The position numbers and the translations under genes are program-made. DNA of 20,043 nt from Welwitschia mirabilis (Eukaryota; Gnetophyta; Gnetopsida; Welwitschiales), in the NCBI GenBank assembly GCA_051453625.1, contig JBOZIK010000001.1, positions 122,488,558 through 122,508,600 on the forward strand. Reading direction: 5' to 3'. The notes beneath the pieces are model-generated. The model searched no databases. It saw only the letters and a list, made by a program, of their open reading frames with translations, and had not been told where the DNA came from. Positions 10,701-19,644 of the stretch are shown piece by piece; the first letter of the stretch is position 1, and each line of letters opens with the position of its first letter.

Positions 10701-13700
10701 AGCTCATAATTGAAGTCCATTCAATTTGTCTACCAAGGCCATCAAATCCTCTGTATCAACGAAAAAGGCTTTCATCACCAAACCTTTGAGCCCAAGCTCA
10801 AGAACCCAATGTCATAAAATATTTCCCAAAGATTTTCAAGTTAAATCAACAAAAGAAAATTAAATGCGTGCCCACACAAACACACATGGGCGCACATACA
10901 CACACACACGGTGGAGGAGAGAGGGAAGGGGGAGGGAGAGAGAGAGAGAAAGAGAGAACAACACACAAAATTTCACATACTTTGGCCATCCTTGGACCTA
11001 AATCCATAGAAGGATGGCAAAGCAATCTCATCTCGCCACGAAAAAANNNNNNNNNNGGAGATTACAAGCCACACAAGACTAAGTACAAAATACAACTAGA
11101 ATCCTTTTTCCTACTAGAGTTTCTCTTTCCTCACAAAGAAAGTTTTCCTGCTCACACATGCAGAAGGTTTAGAGGCATAACCTTTTAAAAAGATAGAAAA
11201 CCTCACCTTACATGAACTTACAAAACATCCTCTTCACATGCCATTAACGTTTCCTTTATTTCAACAAAAATGTTTAACATGAAAGAAGGGACTACTAACT
11301 AGAAGTACAATAACGAATAGATTTGGTTTCACGAATCTGCAACAATAAATGAATACAAACTGCATTGTTTGAATTTCAACTGTAGCCAAATAAAGTAATC
11401 ACATTAATTATTTGAGGTTAAGTGTTTGTTTTAACAAGTTATTTGTTACCCACATTCACCACCACCACACTGTATTCCTGATTTCCGAACCAATGTTAAA
11501 TTTGAAATAGCATATACTTTGTGTGTGCCATAGGCTTGTTCTCCATCAGCAATCCATTGCGTGATATCTTGTTCTGTGGAATACAGTCCTTTAGCAGTCT
11601 GTAATGCTCTCACAGGAAAGCTACTGATTAAATTTCAGTTACTTTATTTTAAAGCATTTTGAGACAATCATTTATCAGATTTTCCTATTCTCATTTTTCC
11701 AATTTTCTATACAATTAATGGTTGCATTTGTTTACAGATTTCATCCTGCATTCATGGTCCAGAATACTATATTGCTCTTCTAATTTCACAGTACATTTCA
11801 ATCAGAAAATGATTGCCATGCTGTCACCCAAAACAGCTTCCTGCTGGCTATCCATTTCACCCCCAACAGTGACTGTTTGTCCACTTCACCCCAACACAGG
11901 CCCTATTTGCCATCTCTCTTNNNNNNNNNNNNNNNNNNNNNNNNNNNNNNNNNNNNNNNNNNNNNNNNNNNNNNNNNNNNNNNNNNNNNNNNNNNNNNNN
12001 NCAAGCCACTATTTGTTTTCTAACACAATACAGAAGCAGAACAGGAGATATCCTTCATCAACTGATTGTTTGCAGTATGCTAGAGGAACTGTAAGTTGTG
12101 ATCTTCAGTAGGAAAACATTGGCATCTTCCGCTCCCACTAGCATGAATATAACCATATATTTTTGACGGATTTCCCTGCCTCTCCTTTTCTTCTATGATA
12201 AATGACACGAAGCACAGAAATACTTGTTTTACAATAGAAAATAAATTAAAACAGGGAAGATCTAACACGTCTTCTTGTTTACTATATGTTCATAGGACTA
12301 GACCCATGACCTTCAACAACAAATCCTACAAACCAACTCCCCTTTTTTGCCCATATCTTATATACTGGTTGTCACAAAACCCCAAAGCAGAATGTAACCA
12401 TATGTTATTCTTTTCTTTTGTTATTCAATATGTTGATCCTAACACAGCAACACTGCATGACAACCTCCATTCTCCCTCAAACAAACTTTTGTTATGATTA
12501 TTTAATTTTGGTTTTTCTTAATTCGATGTTTTTTACATAACATCTCAGAGTGATTGTCAGCCATAGATTTAAAATGGGCAACATGCCACTAGAAAAGGGC
12601 AACATGTACCCTTTTTTCAATCTGAAAGTATCTTCTAGTCAGCCGACATTTGCAGCTGACATTTTGAAAAAGTCGGCAACTTTTGCCAACATTTTCAAAA
12701 AGGTCATATTTACACGTAAGGTGAAAAACAAAAAATAAGATATAGAAAAAGGGTTTGCACACTCACTTTTTTCTAGTACTAATTTCTCTCTTCCACTGTG
12801 AGTTCCTCTCTTCCATTTCATGTCAAAAGCCTTCTGTCATTTTTTTTTTAATATGTTATTTCGAATCCAAAATGTTTCAAAAGGAGGACAAGACATGGCA
12901 ATAAGATATAGCTAAAGTCATGACAACTGAGGCCATTTGCGTATGATGAACATGTCATTTCTTTATATGCTTATATATTGCTTGCTCTATCTTTTGTTTC
13001 TGATTCATGTGATCTTTGAAACAATATAGTATGTTATTTTGGAAATCAGAAGTTGATTTTTAGATACATATAATATTGTATGATTTTATGTTAGCTTTTT
13101 AGATAAACTACTTAATCTGTCTCTGAAGTTGATTAACAAAAGTTAAGTATTTTAGCATGCTACTTGGTGGCTCATCCATGACTGGACACCTAATGCTTCT
13201 TAAATCACTTAATTTTAGTATTCTCTAGCTTGGATTGATTAAGTCCCTCATAGAAGTATTATTGTCCACCTTTCTGAATAAAGCAATTACCAACATTTTA
13301 TCCACTCAATGGTGCCACAACTCCCTGGCATGACTTTTTCAGGCTGCCAATATTTAAATTTACAAACATTTTCGATATTGTTATCAACATATGATTCCGA
13401 TAATCTATCATTGAATTAATGTTGTATTAACATTTATTTTACCATCTTCAAAACCTTGTGTTCTAACTATACTAGAGAGATATTCTTTCGTTTCTCTCTA
13501 GCACTCTTAGAAAACTGAGTTTACAGGAATTGACCTAGGATACTTATGAACTTTAATAACATAACAATTCAATATTATTTAAGAATATCATTTCAGCAAT
13601 ATCATCAGTTATTGGAGGACGTATTAGGCATATATTCACTATGTTTTAAAATAAATGGAAATAGCATCATTGTTAAAGCTTTTTAATAACAATGCAATTC

Positions 13701-14745
13701 ATTTCACCAGAATAATTAAAATACCATTCACAAAATAGGCCAAATAAATGTGGCATGATTAAAATCAGCTTTCAGTATTCTATGAACATTGAATTAAAGG
13801 CAATGAAGATAAGAATTTTAAATACCAACATTGCAGCAAAGCACTAGACAAAACGGCTTGTCATCTCATGATTTAGCACTTTGGACACTATTTAAACATC
13901 AGACCAAAGACTAGAAAAATATAAATAAATCAAACAGGAAAAATCAGCATGATACTTCACCTTGGGATTTGTGACAATAACTCCAAACGCACTGAAAGTA
14001 TCATACAGCAATTTTTCGTCCACATCCTGCATATTCAAATGTTTATGCAAATGTTTGAACACTATCCATTCAGGAAATATGCTCAAGAAAATCACTATGT
14101 GAAACTCAAAAATAGGACTTACAGGATCAAGGTTCCCAATAAACAAGTTTGCTCCTACATCTAAGCTCTTCTTGTCTTGAGAAGCCTATGAAATAAAGTA
14201 AAGATAAACAAAACAAATTCAATATGAATGGTACAGCGAAATGTCTGCCGTTCAAAAGTAAATACAACTTAATTTCTAATGTATCTACCAGAAAATAAAC
14301 CATATACCCACACATGCTATTCAAAAAATAGCATTTAATGGTATATGCAGATTACAAACAGGTGAACACTTTACTTTCATATTTCTAACAAATTGATAAA
14401 CAAAAAAATCAACAATGTATTTGTTCAACTAGTCATTTGCAATCAGATGAAAAACAATAAGGAGGAGTTGAAATGTACCTTATTGACACGTATTGGCTTC
14501 CCATATAACTTGATCATGTTTAAAATTTTGATAGCCTGTAAGAACATTTTCAGTAAATTTTGATACGTACTAATATAGAAGCTCCACTGATCAACACCAA
14601 AATAGCAAATTTTGCATCAACAATTCAATAACAGAAATCAGTTTGAAAGAATTTACATAGTCAGCATCCTCCTCACTTCGAAATTCCACAAATCCATAGC
14701 CCTGATGAAGACCTGTGACCCTATCTTTGGGGACATAGACATTAA
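4096..14745 (-). CDS. SF3B4: Splicing factor 3B subunit 4 (SAP49/SF3b49), 5'-incomplete, seven visible coding exons
   Basis: SF3B4 is a nuclear RNA-binding subunit of the SF3b part of the U2 snRNP. It contacts pre-mRNA near the branch site and helps form the pre-spliceosome. On the minus strand I joined seven exons: 14745-14657, 14535-14479, 14185-14123, 14026-13961, 6927-6841, 4963-4870 and 4721-4096. All junctions are GT-AG, phases agree, and they give 359 codons plus a TGA stop. RRM1 is entered after its RNP2 strand; its RNP1 GYGFVEF is at visible residues 15-21. RRM2 is complete, with RNP2 LFIGNL (62-67) and RNP1 RGFGFVSY (102-109). The signature [20 protein letters not shown] follows, then a Pro/Gln-rich tail (about 154-359). 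The order RRM-RRM-proline tail and the near-invariant linkers are diagnostic for this family. Roughly 50 N-terminal residues, including the start codon, are missing. Nothing in the visible exons looks broken. Confidence 0.95.
4870..4963 (-). CDS. SF3B4: SF3B4 visible exon 6: end of RRM2
   Basis: A 94-bp exon of 31 codons plus one base. It encodes [20 protein letters not shown] and then [11 protein letters not shown], the last helix and strand of RRM2 and the basic stretch after it. The acceptor is TTTAG and the donor is GTAATA. The last G is the first base of a Glu codon completed by AA in the next exon, so the junction reads [11 protein letters not shown] as expected for the family. Confidence 0.95.
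5641..6045. mobile_element. MITE-like inverted-repeat element (54-bp arms)
   Basis: The arm at 5641-5694 is the reverse complement of 5992-6045 at 52 of 54 positions. The spacer is about 297 bp and has no coding potential. An AT-rich element of about 405 bp with long terminal inverted repeats resembles a MITE or foldback element. I could not identify a target-site duplication, and the last 5 bases of the right arm (AGTCA, 6041-6045) are also the first bases of the following repeat copy. The superfamily cannot be assigned. Confidence 0.55.
5701..6330. repeat. 290-bp direct repeat, two copies 340 bp apart
   Basis: 5701-5990 and 6041-6330 align over 290 bp with no gaps and about 28 mismatches by my count (roughly 90% identity). 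The first copy is the interior of the inverted-repeat element; the second follows directly after its right arm. Both copies begin AGTCACAGTCAAG and end ATCAATCTACTTCAG. The lack of indels suggests a fairly recent duplication or ongoing gene conversion. Confidence 0.9.
6540..6766. repeat. Diverged tandem duplication of about 95 bp
   Basis: 6540-6637 and 6676-6766 share, in order, CATCCCAAGGC, CTGCTTTTTAT or TTGCTTTTTAT, ATTTTGGAAA and GATTTCTAAACTT, with small indels between. It lies beside the splice donor region of visible exon 5 in the same intron as the larger composite repeat. Confidence 0.75.
6841..6927 (-). CDS. SF3B4: SF3B4 visible exon 5: RNP1 of RRM2
   Basis: An 87-bp, 29-codon phase-0 exon encoding [20 protein letters not shown] and then FETSDAAIE. 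It carries the RNP1 strand of RRM2 (RGFGFVSY) with the aromatic residues that stack on RNA. The acceptor is CTGCAG. The donor, GTATTC, is rather weak. The exon is separated from the previous one by about 7 kb and from the next by about 1.9 kb, so gene finders could easily miss it. Confidence 0.95.
7022..7305. repeat. Near-identical 92-bp direct repeat flanking a 100-N gap
   Basis: 7022-7113 and 7214-7305 differ at only two positions (the sixth or seventh base, and a G/T near the middle). The first copy ends exactly where the gap begins, and the second starts exactly where it ends. This looks like two overlapping contig ends left unmerged, not a biological repeat. Confidence 0.9.
7114..7213. 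other. Assembly gap, exactly 100 N
   Basis: A run of 100 N, a size often used for gaps of unknown length. See the flanking 92-bp repeat. Confidence 0.98.
8497..8551. repeat. 27/28-bp tandem duplication
   Basis: 8497-8523 and 8524-8551 are adjacent copies beginning AGGTTAAGACTTGAGTATTT. They differ by one extra T and one substitution. Confidence 0.85.
10872..10967. repeat. (CA)n-(GA)n compound microsatellite
   Basis: An imperfect CA-rich tract (about 10872-10910) runs into a purine GA/GGA tract (about 10911-10959) and then ACAACACACA. The frames crossing it on both strands are products of this low complexity. Confidence 0.92.
11047..11056. other. Assembly gap, 10 N
   Basis: Ten N directly after an A-run at 11041-11046. 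Confidence 0.98.
11921..12001. other. Assembly gap, 81 N
   Basis: A run of 81 N inside the long intron. It does not interrupt any exon I can see. Confidence 0.98.
12641..12705. repeat. Imperfect inverted-repeat cluster with GTCGGC/GCCGAC motifs
   Basis: TTGAAAAAGTCGGCA at 12664-12678 pairs with TGCCAACATTTTCAA at 12684-12698 at 13 of 15 positions, with a 5-base loop. GCCGAC at 12642-12647 is also the complement of GTCGGC at 12672-12677. This could be a fragment of a repeat family or a small hairpin; no function is evident. Confidence 0.5.
13961..14026 (-). CDS. SF3B4: SF3B4 visible exon 4: first helix of RRM2
   Basis: A 66-bp, 22-codon phase-0 exon encoding [20 protein letters not shown] followed by Pro-Lys, a block almost invariant among SF3B4 proteins. 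The acceptor is ATGCAG. The donor is GTGAAG, a weaker match to the consensus, and it opens the 7-kb intron. An open frame continues across both splice sites (13892-14146), but the extra residues do not resemble the family, so the splice sites decide the boundaries. Confidence 0.95.
14123..14185 (-). CDS. SF3B4: SF3B4 visible exon 3: inter-RRM linker and RNP2 of RRM2
   Basis: A 63-bp, 21-codon phase-0 exon encoding [20 protein letters not shown] plus a final Pro. The first half is the short conserved linker between the two RRMs. LFIGNL is the RNP2 strand of RRM2. Acceptor CATAG and donor GTAAGT are both strong plant-type sites. Confidence 0.95.
14479..14535 (-). CDS. SF3B4: SF3B4 visible exon 2: end of RRM1
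   Basis: A 57-bp, 19-codon phase-0 exon encoding [19 protein letters not shown], the last helix and strand of RRM1. It is nearly the same as the animal SF3B4 sequence in this stretch. Its acceptor is TTACAG and its donor is GTACAT. It is too short to appear as an independent open reading frame and was found by reading the reverse strand between flanking exons. Confidence 0.94.
14657..14745 (-). CDS. SF3B4: SF3B4 visible exon 1: core of RRM1
   Basis: This 89-bp exon starts with the last two bases of a split codon (expected Val) and then encodes 29 residues, beginning [11 protein letters not shown] and containing the RRM1 RNP1 octamer around GYGFVEF, then RSEEDADY. The acceptor is TCAG, with the AG at 14747-14746 behind a pyrimidine tract made of the A-run at 14751-14760 on the plus strand. 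The donor is GTAAAT. The split codon shows that an upstream exon must end in the first base of a Val codon. That fits the conserved family sequence before this point, which I could not find in the readable window. Confidence 0.94.
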
Positions 14746-15499
14746 CTGATAAAAAAAAAATGTAAACCAATGGGTCAGTTTTAAGCACAATTTCTAAGCA
14801 ACATTGTACAATTTGTAAGCAATATAGTAATGAAAAAATAAATAAATCTAAATTACTCACAAGAATAATTTGTGCATCACAAAAAATGCTGATGAAAATT
14901 GTACCAAAAAGTATTTCATTTTTGTTTTCCAAGAATAAGTTGGAGTATCCCACTAACATAATCAAAAGTAGTTTTTAAAACAATAAATGTATATAGAAAA
15001 TCTTCTGTGACCAAGTCTTCCAAAAACAGAAATAAGTTGATTTTAGATCATTTTTTTGGGTCAAACAAAGACACTGATGTTGCCAGCACAGATTTTCCAT
15101 TTCCGTGTTAAAGCATATACAGACATAGGGAAGAGAAGATCCAACCAAACAACAAGATGAAGAAGTTAAAATTCATGAAATTGAAAGAAATAAGAATATT
15201 CCGACACATAGCATTTGGAGGAGTAACTCTTGAGAACAGAAAATGCACAAACAAATACGTCAGAGCTCTGCATTTTTGTCACAAGAAACCCCAGGTGGTA
15301 GTTATCAAATACGATCAGGGAAATAATAAGCAAGGCTAAAAAGTCATCAAAGACTAGCAGCCTAATTGACCAATATAAATTCAGCTACCAAATCATGAAC
15401 TCCTTGAGAGAATATATTCAACAAAATTGACAGGTAGGTTACATGTGTACATGCAGGCCAGAGAAGAACTGGTGAAATTCATTACAGAAGCCTCCTTTG

Positions 15500-17200
15500 G
15501 GAGATAGGAAGAAGAGATTTTCTATTAAAATGTTCCTTATGTGTTTAGCGGGGGCCTTCAAGAAGGACATCTTGTTAGAGCATGCCTGAAGAATAAGGAC
15601 AGGAAAGAAACCCTTGAAGACAACAAATGAAGAGAGAAAAATAAATGAAAAGAGAAGGAGATGCCCCCAGCAGAGGGCTGTTCTCCATAGGAGGAGAATC
15701 AAAACAAAAACGAAGCAGAAAAGGCAGAAAGCCTGAAGAGGAGGAGGAGGACTAAAATTAGAGAAGAGCTAAGAAGCAGGAATCTGAAGATAAGCCAAAC
15801 CCAAACTTTTAGAAGGACAATAGAACACCAGACCAAACTAAGGGGAATGGAGAAGTTTCCAAATGAAAGCTACAGAATTACAGTGAAGAATTCCACCAGC
15901 AAGTCAAAAAATGGAAAGCAGAGGATCAACCTTCAATCCAAGAAATGAGGCCAAAGAAGATAGCTAACAACATTGCAAATAGAAGAAGTTTTAGAAAACT
16001 TTTCAAAGAGATCAAAAAGCCAACATTGTCAAATAATAAAGACTCTATCTTGGTACCAAACACAGATAAAAATAAACTAAAGAACATAATGGAAGAGAAG
16101 AACCCAGATGCAATATATATTGAAGAAGGCAAGCATAAAGAGCTAAAGGTTAGGACTACCAAAACTGAAAATGATGCCATGTATGAAGTTCAAGAAATAG
16201 TGGTGGTACACTGTGCTTGTTAAAACCATGCCTTGATTCTCTGGTGAAGAAGAGGAAGAATTGGATTAGAATAATCAATAAGGAAGGGTGGATTTGGAAT
16301 GTGTATATAACAGGCTCAGAGCTGGGAAGTGATGGACATATTGGGGAAGGCCGTACTAGAGGGAGACTTAATGCTGCTAAACACTAAAGCAAGAGATCGA
16401 ATAGAAAATGAAACCAAAGGAAGGTTTGTTTCTAGAAAACAGTTCCCCGTTCCAGGACCATCTGGACTAAGAAATACAAATTGGGTACATTTGGTACTGA
16501 GTTGTCAGAGGAGTTTGGAAAGCCTTCAAATTCGATAGAATGCTTATCGCTGTGAGGTAAATGGAACAAGACCCTCTGATGGTCCAGACAGGACTCTGTT
16601 GAGTCTTAGATAATAAGACTAGAATCATTGATGGAGTAAAGATCACCAGAGAGGATCCTTATTCAGATTTGAGAGCGGTTGGGCACTTGACCCAGGAGGG
16701 AAGACCTGTTTTGGGGGATTTAAGTTCCCCTAGAAGGAAGTGCAGGAAAGAAAATAGGCGATAGACTAAGTATTTTAGGACAACTCTTAAACGTTGGAAG
16801 AAAGCCAGACTTTTGTAAATAAGAACCTAGAGAGGGAATTAAAATCCAAGAAAAAGGACAGAAGGAATGAAGCACAACATTGCATTATTCCCAAAATGCA
16901 TGGTCTAAGTCAAAAGAATAATCTTTTATTAAGGAAGGAGAAAATTTATTGGAAATGGAGATGAGAGAAGCAAGGGATTGAAGAGGAAGATGGAAATACT
17001 AGATACTCCCCTAACCGGAATAAAATCCACAAAGCTAAGAATAAACTCAACTTTGAAGATAGCATGCCTAGGCGTTATTTCCTTGATCTTTTCAAAGAAA
17101 TGAAAATCTCAGCATCAAGTTTGATAGTCCAAGAATTGATGAAGAAAAAATCTCTCGGATGAGAAGGGAGCATGGATGAAGTCAGCAAAAGTGTCTAGAA
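15500..17200 (+). pseudogene. Purine-rich, coding-like remnant of unknown family
   Basis: This stretch is strongly purine-biased on the plus strand, unlike its neighbours. It contains short interrupted frames with lysine/glutamate-rich translations, such as 15945-16223 (92 residues, with SFRKLFKEIKKPTLSN) and 16329-16538. A third frame stays open from 16187 to about 16388 and reads LVKKRKNWIRIINKEGWIWN, which looks like a continuation after a frameshift near 16190. I recognise no domain. A degraded transposable-element gene (ORF1- or gag-like) is the simplest guess; no reverse transcriptase, integrase or transposase motif is visible. Confidence 0.3.
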
Positions 17201-17309
17201 TGAAAGGAGATAAGAATCAAGGCCAGATAGATAGCCAATTGATTTCTTCCAAGACTTTATTTCTTCTAGGACTTTGGGGATTTGATAGGAGAGGCAGTTT
17301 GAACCATAG

Positions 17310-17580
17310 ACTACTAGAGCGGATCCGAATCGTGATCCGCGCAATTCTAGATCGCGCTTCAGCAAAAAAACGATGCAAATCGGATTCAGATCGCGATTCC
17401 GCTATCGGATTCAGATCGCGATTCCAACACGCACAGAGCACGATCCGCTCCCGATCTCATAGGTCACGATACTCGCGATTCCGCGAACCAGCAGATCGCT
17501 GGTGGGGGAAGACAGAACTCGCGATTTTCAATCGAGTTTCACGGCTTTCAATCGAGTGGCTTTCAATCGAGTTTTCAACT
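17310..17580. repeat. CpG-rich GATC-type repeat block, left of large gap
   Basis: Dense variants of GATCCG, GATCGCG and GATTCCGC occur here in otherwise CpG-poor, AT-rich DNA. A 22-bp unit at 17379-17400 is perfectly repeated at 17404-17425. TTTCAATCGAGT occurs three times (17526-17537, 17546-17557, 17561-17572). The 145-codon frame at 17176-17613 crosses this block and has an Arg/Ser-rich translation that reflects the repeat, not a protein. Similar motifs return at 18787-18870 beyond the gap. Confidence 0.75.
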
Positions 17581-17664
17581 ATGACTTCACTAAAACCGAG
17601 CTTTGAACTGTGATTTCAACAGTCAGATTCTTGATTTCAATCAGAACAACAATGAAGGCGCATC

Positions 17665-18532
17665 NNNNNNNNNNNNNNNNNNNNNNNNNNNNNNNNNNNN
17701 NNNNNNNNNNNNNNNNNNNNNNNNNNNNNNNNNNNNNNNNNNNNNNNNNNNNNNNNNNNNNNNNNNNNNNNNNNNNNNNNNNNNNNNNNNNNNNNNNNNN
17801 NNNNNNNNNNNNNNNNNNNNNNNNNNNNNNNNNNNNNNNNNNNNNNNNNNNNNNNNNNNNNNNNNNNNNNNNNNNNNNNNNNNNNNNNNNNNNNNNNNNN
17901 NNNNNNNNNNNNNNNNNNNNNNNNNNNNNNNNNNNNNNNNNNNNNNNNNNNNNNNNNNNNNNNNNNNNNNNNNNNNNNNNNNNNNNNNNNNNNNNNNNNN
18001 NNNNNNNNNNNNNNNNNNNNNNNNNNNNNNNNNNNNNNNNNNNNNNNNNNNNNNNNNNNNNNNNNNNNNNNNNNNNNNNNNNNNNNNNNNNNNNNNNNNN
18101 NNNNNNNNNNNNNNNNNNNNNNNNNNNNNNNNNNNNNNNNNNNNNNNNNNNNNNNNNNNNNNNNNNNNNNNNNNNNNNNNNNNNNNNNNNNNNNNNNNNN
18201 NNNNNNNNNNNNNNNNNNNNNNNNNNNNNNNNNNNNNNNNNNNNNNNNNNNNNNNNNNNNNNNNNNNNNNNNNNNNNNNNNNNNNNNNNNNNNNNNNNNN
18301 NNNNNNNNNNNNNNNNNNNNNNNNNNNNNNNNNNNNNNNNNNNNNNNNNNNNNNNNNNNNNNNNNNNNNNNNNNNNNNNNNNNNNNNNNNNNNNNNNNNN
18401 NNNNNNNNNNNNNNNNNNNNNNNNNNNNNNNNNNNNNNNNNNNNNNNNNNNNNNNNNNNNNNNNNNNNNNNNNNNNNNNNNNNNNNNNNNNNNNNNNNNN
18501 NNNNNNNNNNNNNNNNNNNNNNNNNNNNNNNN
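17665..18532. other. Assembly gap, 868 N
   Basis: The largest unresolved stretch, bordered on the left, and about 250 bp away on the right, by related CpG-rich repeats. It is probably unresolved for that reason. It could contain the missing SF3B4 first exon. The long open frames reported across it are only unread bases. Confidence 0.98.
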
Positions 18533-18786
18533 TAGGACATTACACATTCATTTCTAATACCACATGGATGTAACTTTCTTGCAAAATTAAAGGTTATTTA
18601 AAACTGATGTAATGTACATGCGAAAAGTATTTTTAGATCTTTAGTAGTTTTTCTAATAACCCAAACCCACATCCACCCATGTTCGGAAATATTATAAAGC
18701 AAAGTAATCAATCTGCCTTGGAAGGAGATGTTTAAAAAAATAAAAATACATTTATTTTCACTTTTTTTAATGTTTGTGATACAACT

Positions 18787-18870
18787 GATCCGTAATCCGC
18801 TCCACAATGATCCGGCAATCCGGAATCTCCAAAACCAAAAAATGATTCACGATCTGCTCCGATCCGTGCA
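18787..18870. repeat. CpG-rich GATCCG repeat block, right of large gap
   Basis: Contains TGATCCG, TAATCCGCTCC, TGATCCGGCAATCCGGAATC and CACGATCTGCTCCGATCC (18848-18865). The last resembles 17439-17457 (CACGATCCGCTCCCGATCT) in the same orientation. It is likely the same repeat family as the block left of the gap. Confidence 0.65.
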
Positions 18871-19499
18871 AGTATGGTTTGGACAGTAATTAGGGATTGT
18901 GTCAAGCTTAGGACCTTCACTAAAGAATGAAATTTCTTAGACATCATGTTTATTCCAAAGAGGCCCTCTCCTTCCTCCTAGGGCAATGCAGGCCTATAAG
19001 CTTCACAATCTACAAAGTCAAATGAAAATTAGTTGCAGAAAGACAAAATGAAAATGCCTAAAGTCATCTGTGCAAAACAAACTGGTTTTGTGCTACAAAG
19101 GTCTACAAATGACAGTATTATCTAGATGCATTAGACGCTTAATTTCTCCTATCAAATGAAAATCCCTTCATGTTTTCTAAGATAAAGTTAGCAAAAGCCT
19201 ACAATTAATTAAGCTGGCAATTAAGAATGTTGCATAGCAGAAACTTTCCAGAAAATGGCATTAAGCTTGCAGACTACTCTTTTAACAATTACTGTTAATG
19301 ATTTCTTCTCCAAACCTTTCTGCCTCCACAGAGATACTCTTTGTATTTTGGATACAGTTTTCCTCCCTCAAGAAGTGAAAGTTGCACAACTCCAAGATAA
19401 CCTCCAGATTAACTAGCACTCACAGAGATTCGTTGATGCCAATGTCCTAATTGTTACAACGTCCTTTCCAGAAAGGAGAAACACAATCAACAACTTCAG

Positions 19500-19632
19500 G
19501 CAGGAGTCAGGGTTGGAAATAAACTAGACTATTGACATTGTTCATCTGATGTAGCTGCATTGTTTGAGGTCTTGAACCACGTTTAATCTTTGCAATTTTC
19601 TTTGCCATTTTTGCTCATTGTTTCTTAAGAAG
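19500..19632 (+). mobile_element. 3' end of a probable 5' LTR (LTR retrotransposon)
   Basis: The sequence just before the primer binding site looks like the end of a plant LTR: an AATAAA signal at 19518-19523, then a T-rich segment with TTGAACCACGTTTAATCTTTG, a form often seen in the U5 of Copia-type elements. I could not place the LTR start, and no terminal CA lies within a few bases of the binding site (the nearest is about 15 bases upstream). The boundary is therefore uncertain and the element may be old. Confidence 0.6.
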
Positions 19633-19644
19633 TGGTATCAGAGC
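19633..19644 (+). other. Retrotransposon primer binding site (initiator tRNA-Met)
   Basis: TGGTATCAGAGC is an exact 12-base match to the complement of the 3' end of plant initiator tRNA-Met. This tRNA primes minus-strand DNA synthesis in most plant LTR retrotransposons. The element would run rightwards on the plus strand, antisense to SF3B4. Confidence 0.85.

Larger units (their letters stand above)
9757..11331 (-). mobile_element. Possible decayed transposable element between diverged direct repeats
   Basis: 9757-9862 and 11250-11331 share a 13-bp identical block (TTTCCTTTATTTC) and, further on, an 18-bp identical block (AACTAGAAGTACAATAAC) followed by similar sequence, in the same order. 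The 1.4 kb between is less AT-rich than its surroundings, and no frame is long. Diverged terminal direct repeats around a degraded interior would fit an old LTR-type element, but I see no primer binding site, polypurine tract or conserved protein, so this is tentative. The strand is also a guess. Confidence 0.3.
6928..13960 (-). other. SF3B4: 7,033-bp intron of SF3B4 within RRM2
   Basis: This intron runs from the GTGAAG donor below 13961 to the CTGCAG acceptor above 6927. It separates two exons that together make one RRM fold. It holds three runs of N (7114-7213, 11047-11056, 11921-12001), so its true length is uncertain. It also contains a 92-bp direct repeat next to the first gap, a CA/GA microsatellite and a decayed repeat candidate. 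In the remaining stretches (about 7306-8480, 8560-9750, 12060-12630 and 12720-13960) I see AT-rich non-coding sequence and no recognisable gene. Confidence 0.85.

Noticed and set aside
10846-11188. Frames on both strands through the CA/GA microsatellite
   Set aside because: Low-complexity translation (His-Thr and Arg-Glu runs) with a 10-N gap; no protein similarity.
13892-14146. 84-codon minus-strand frame taken as a separate gene
   Set aside because: Only 13961-14026 is coding (SF3B4); the rest is intron that happens to stay open. The same applies to 14591-14965.
17176-17613. 145-codon plus-strand frame, Arg/Ser rich, resembling an SR protein
   Set aside because: The Arg/Ser content comes from tandem GATCGCGATTC-type repeats, not from an RS domain.
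17579-18557. Long open frames of about 300 codons on both strands
   Set aside because: They consist almost entirely of unread N bases in the assembly gap.
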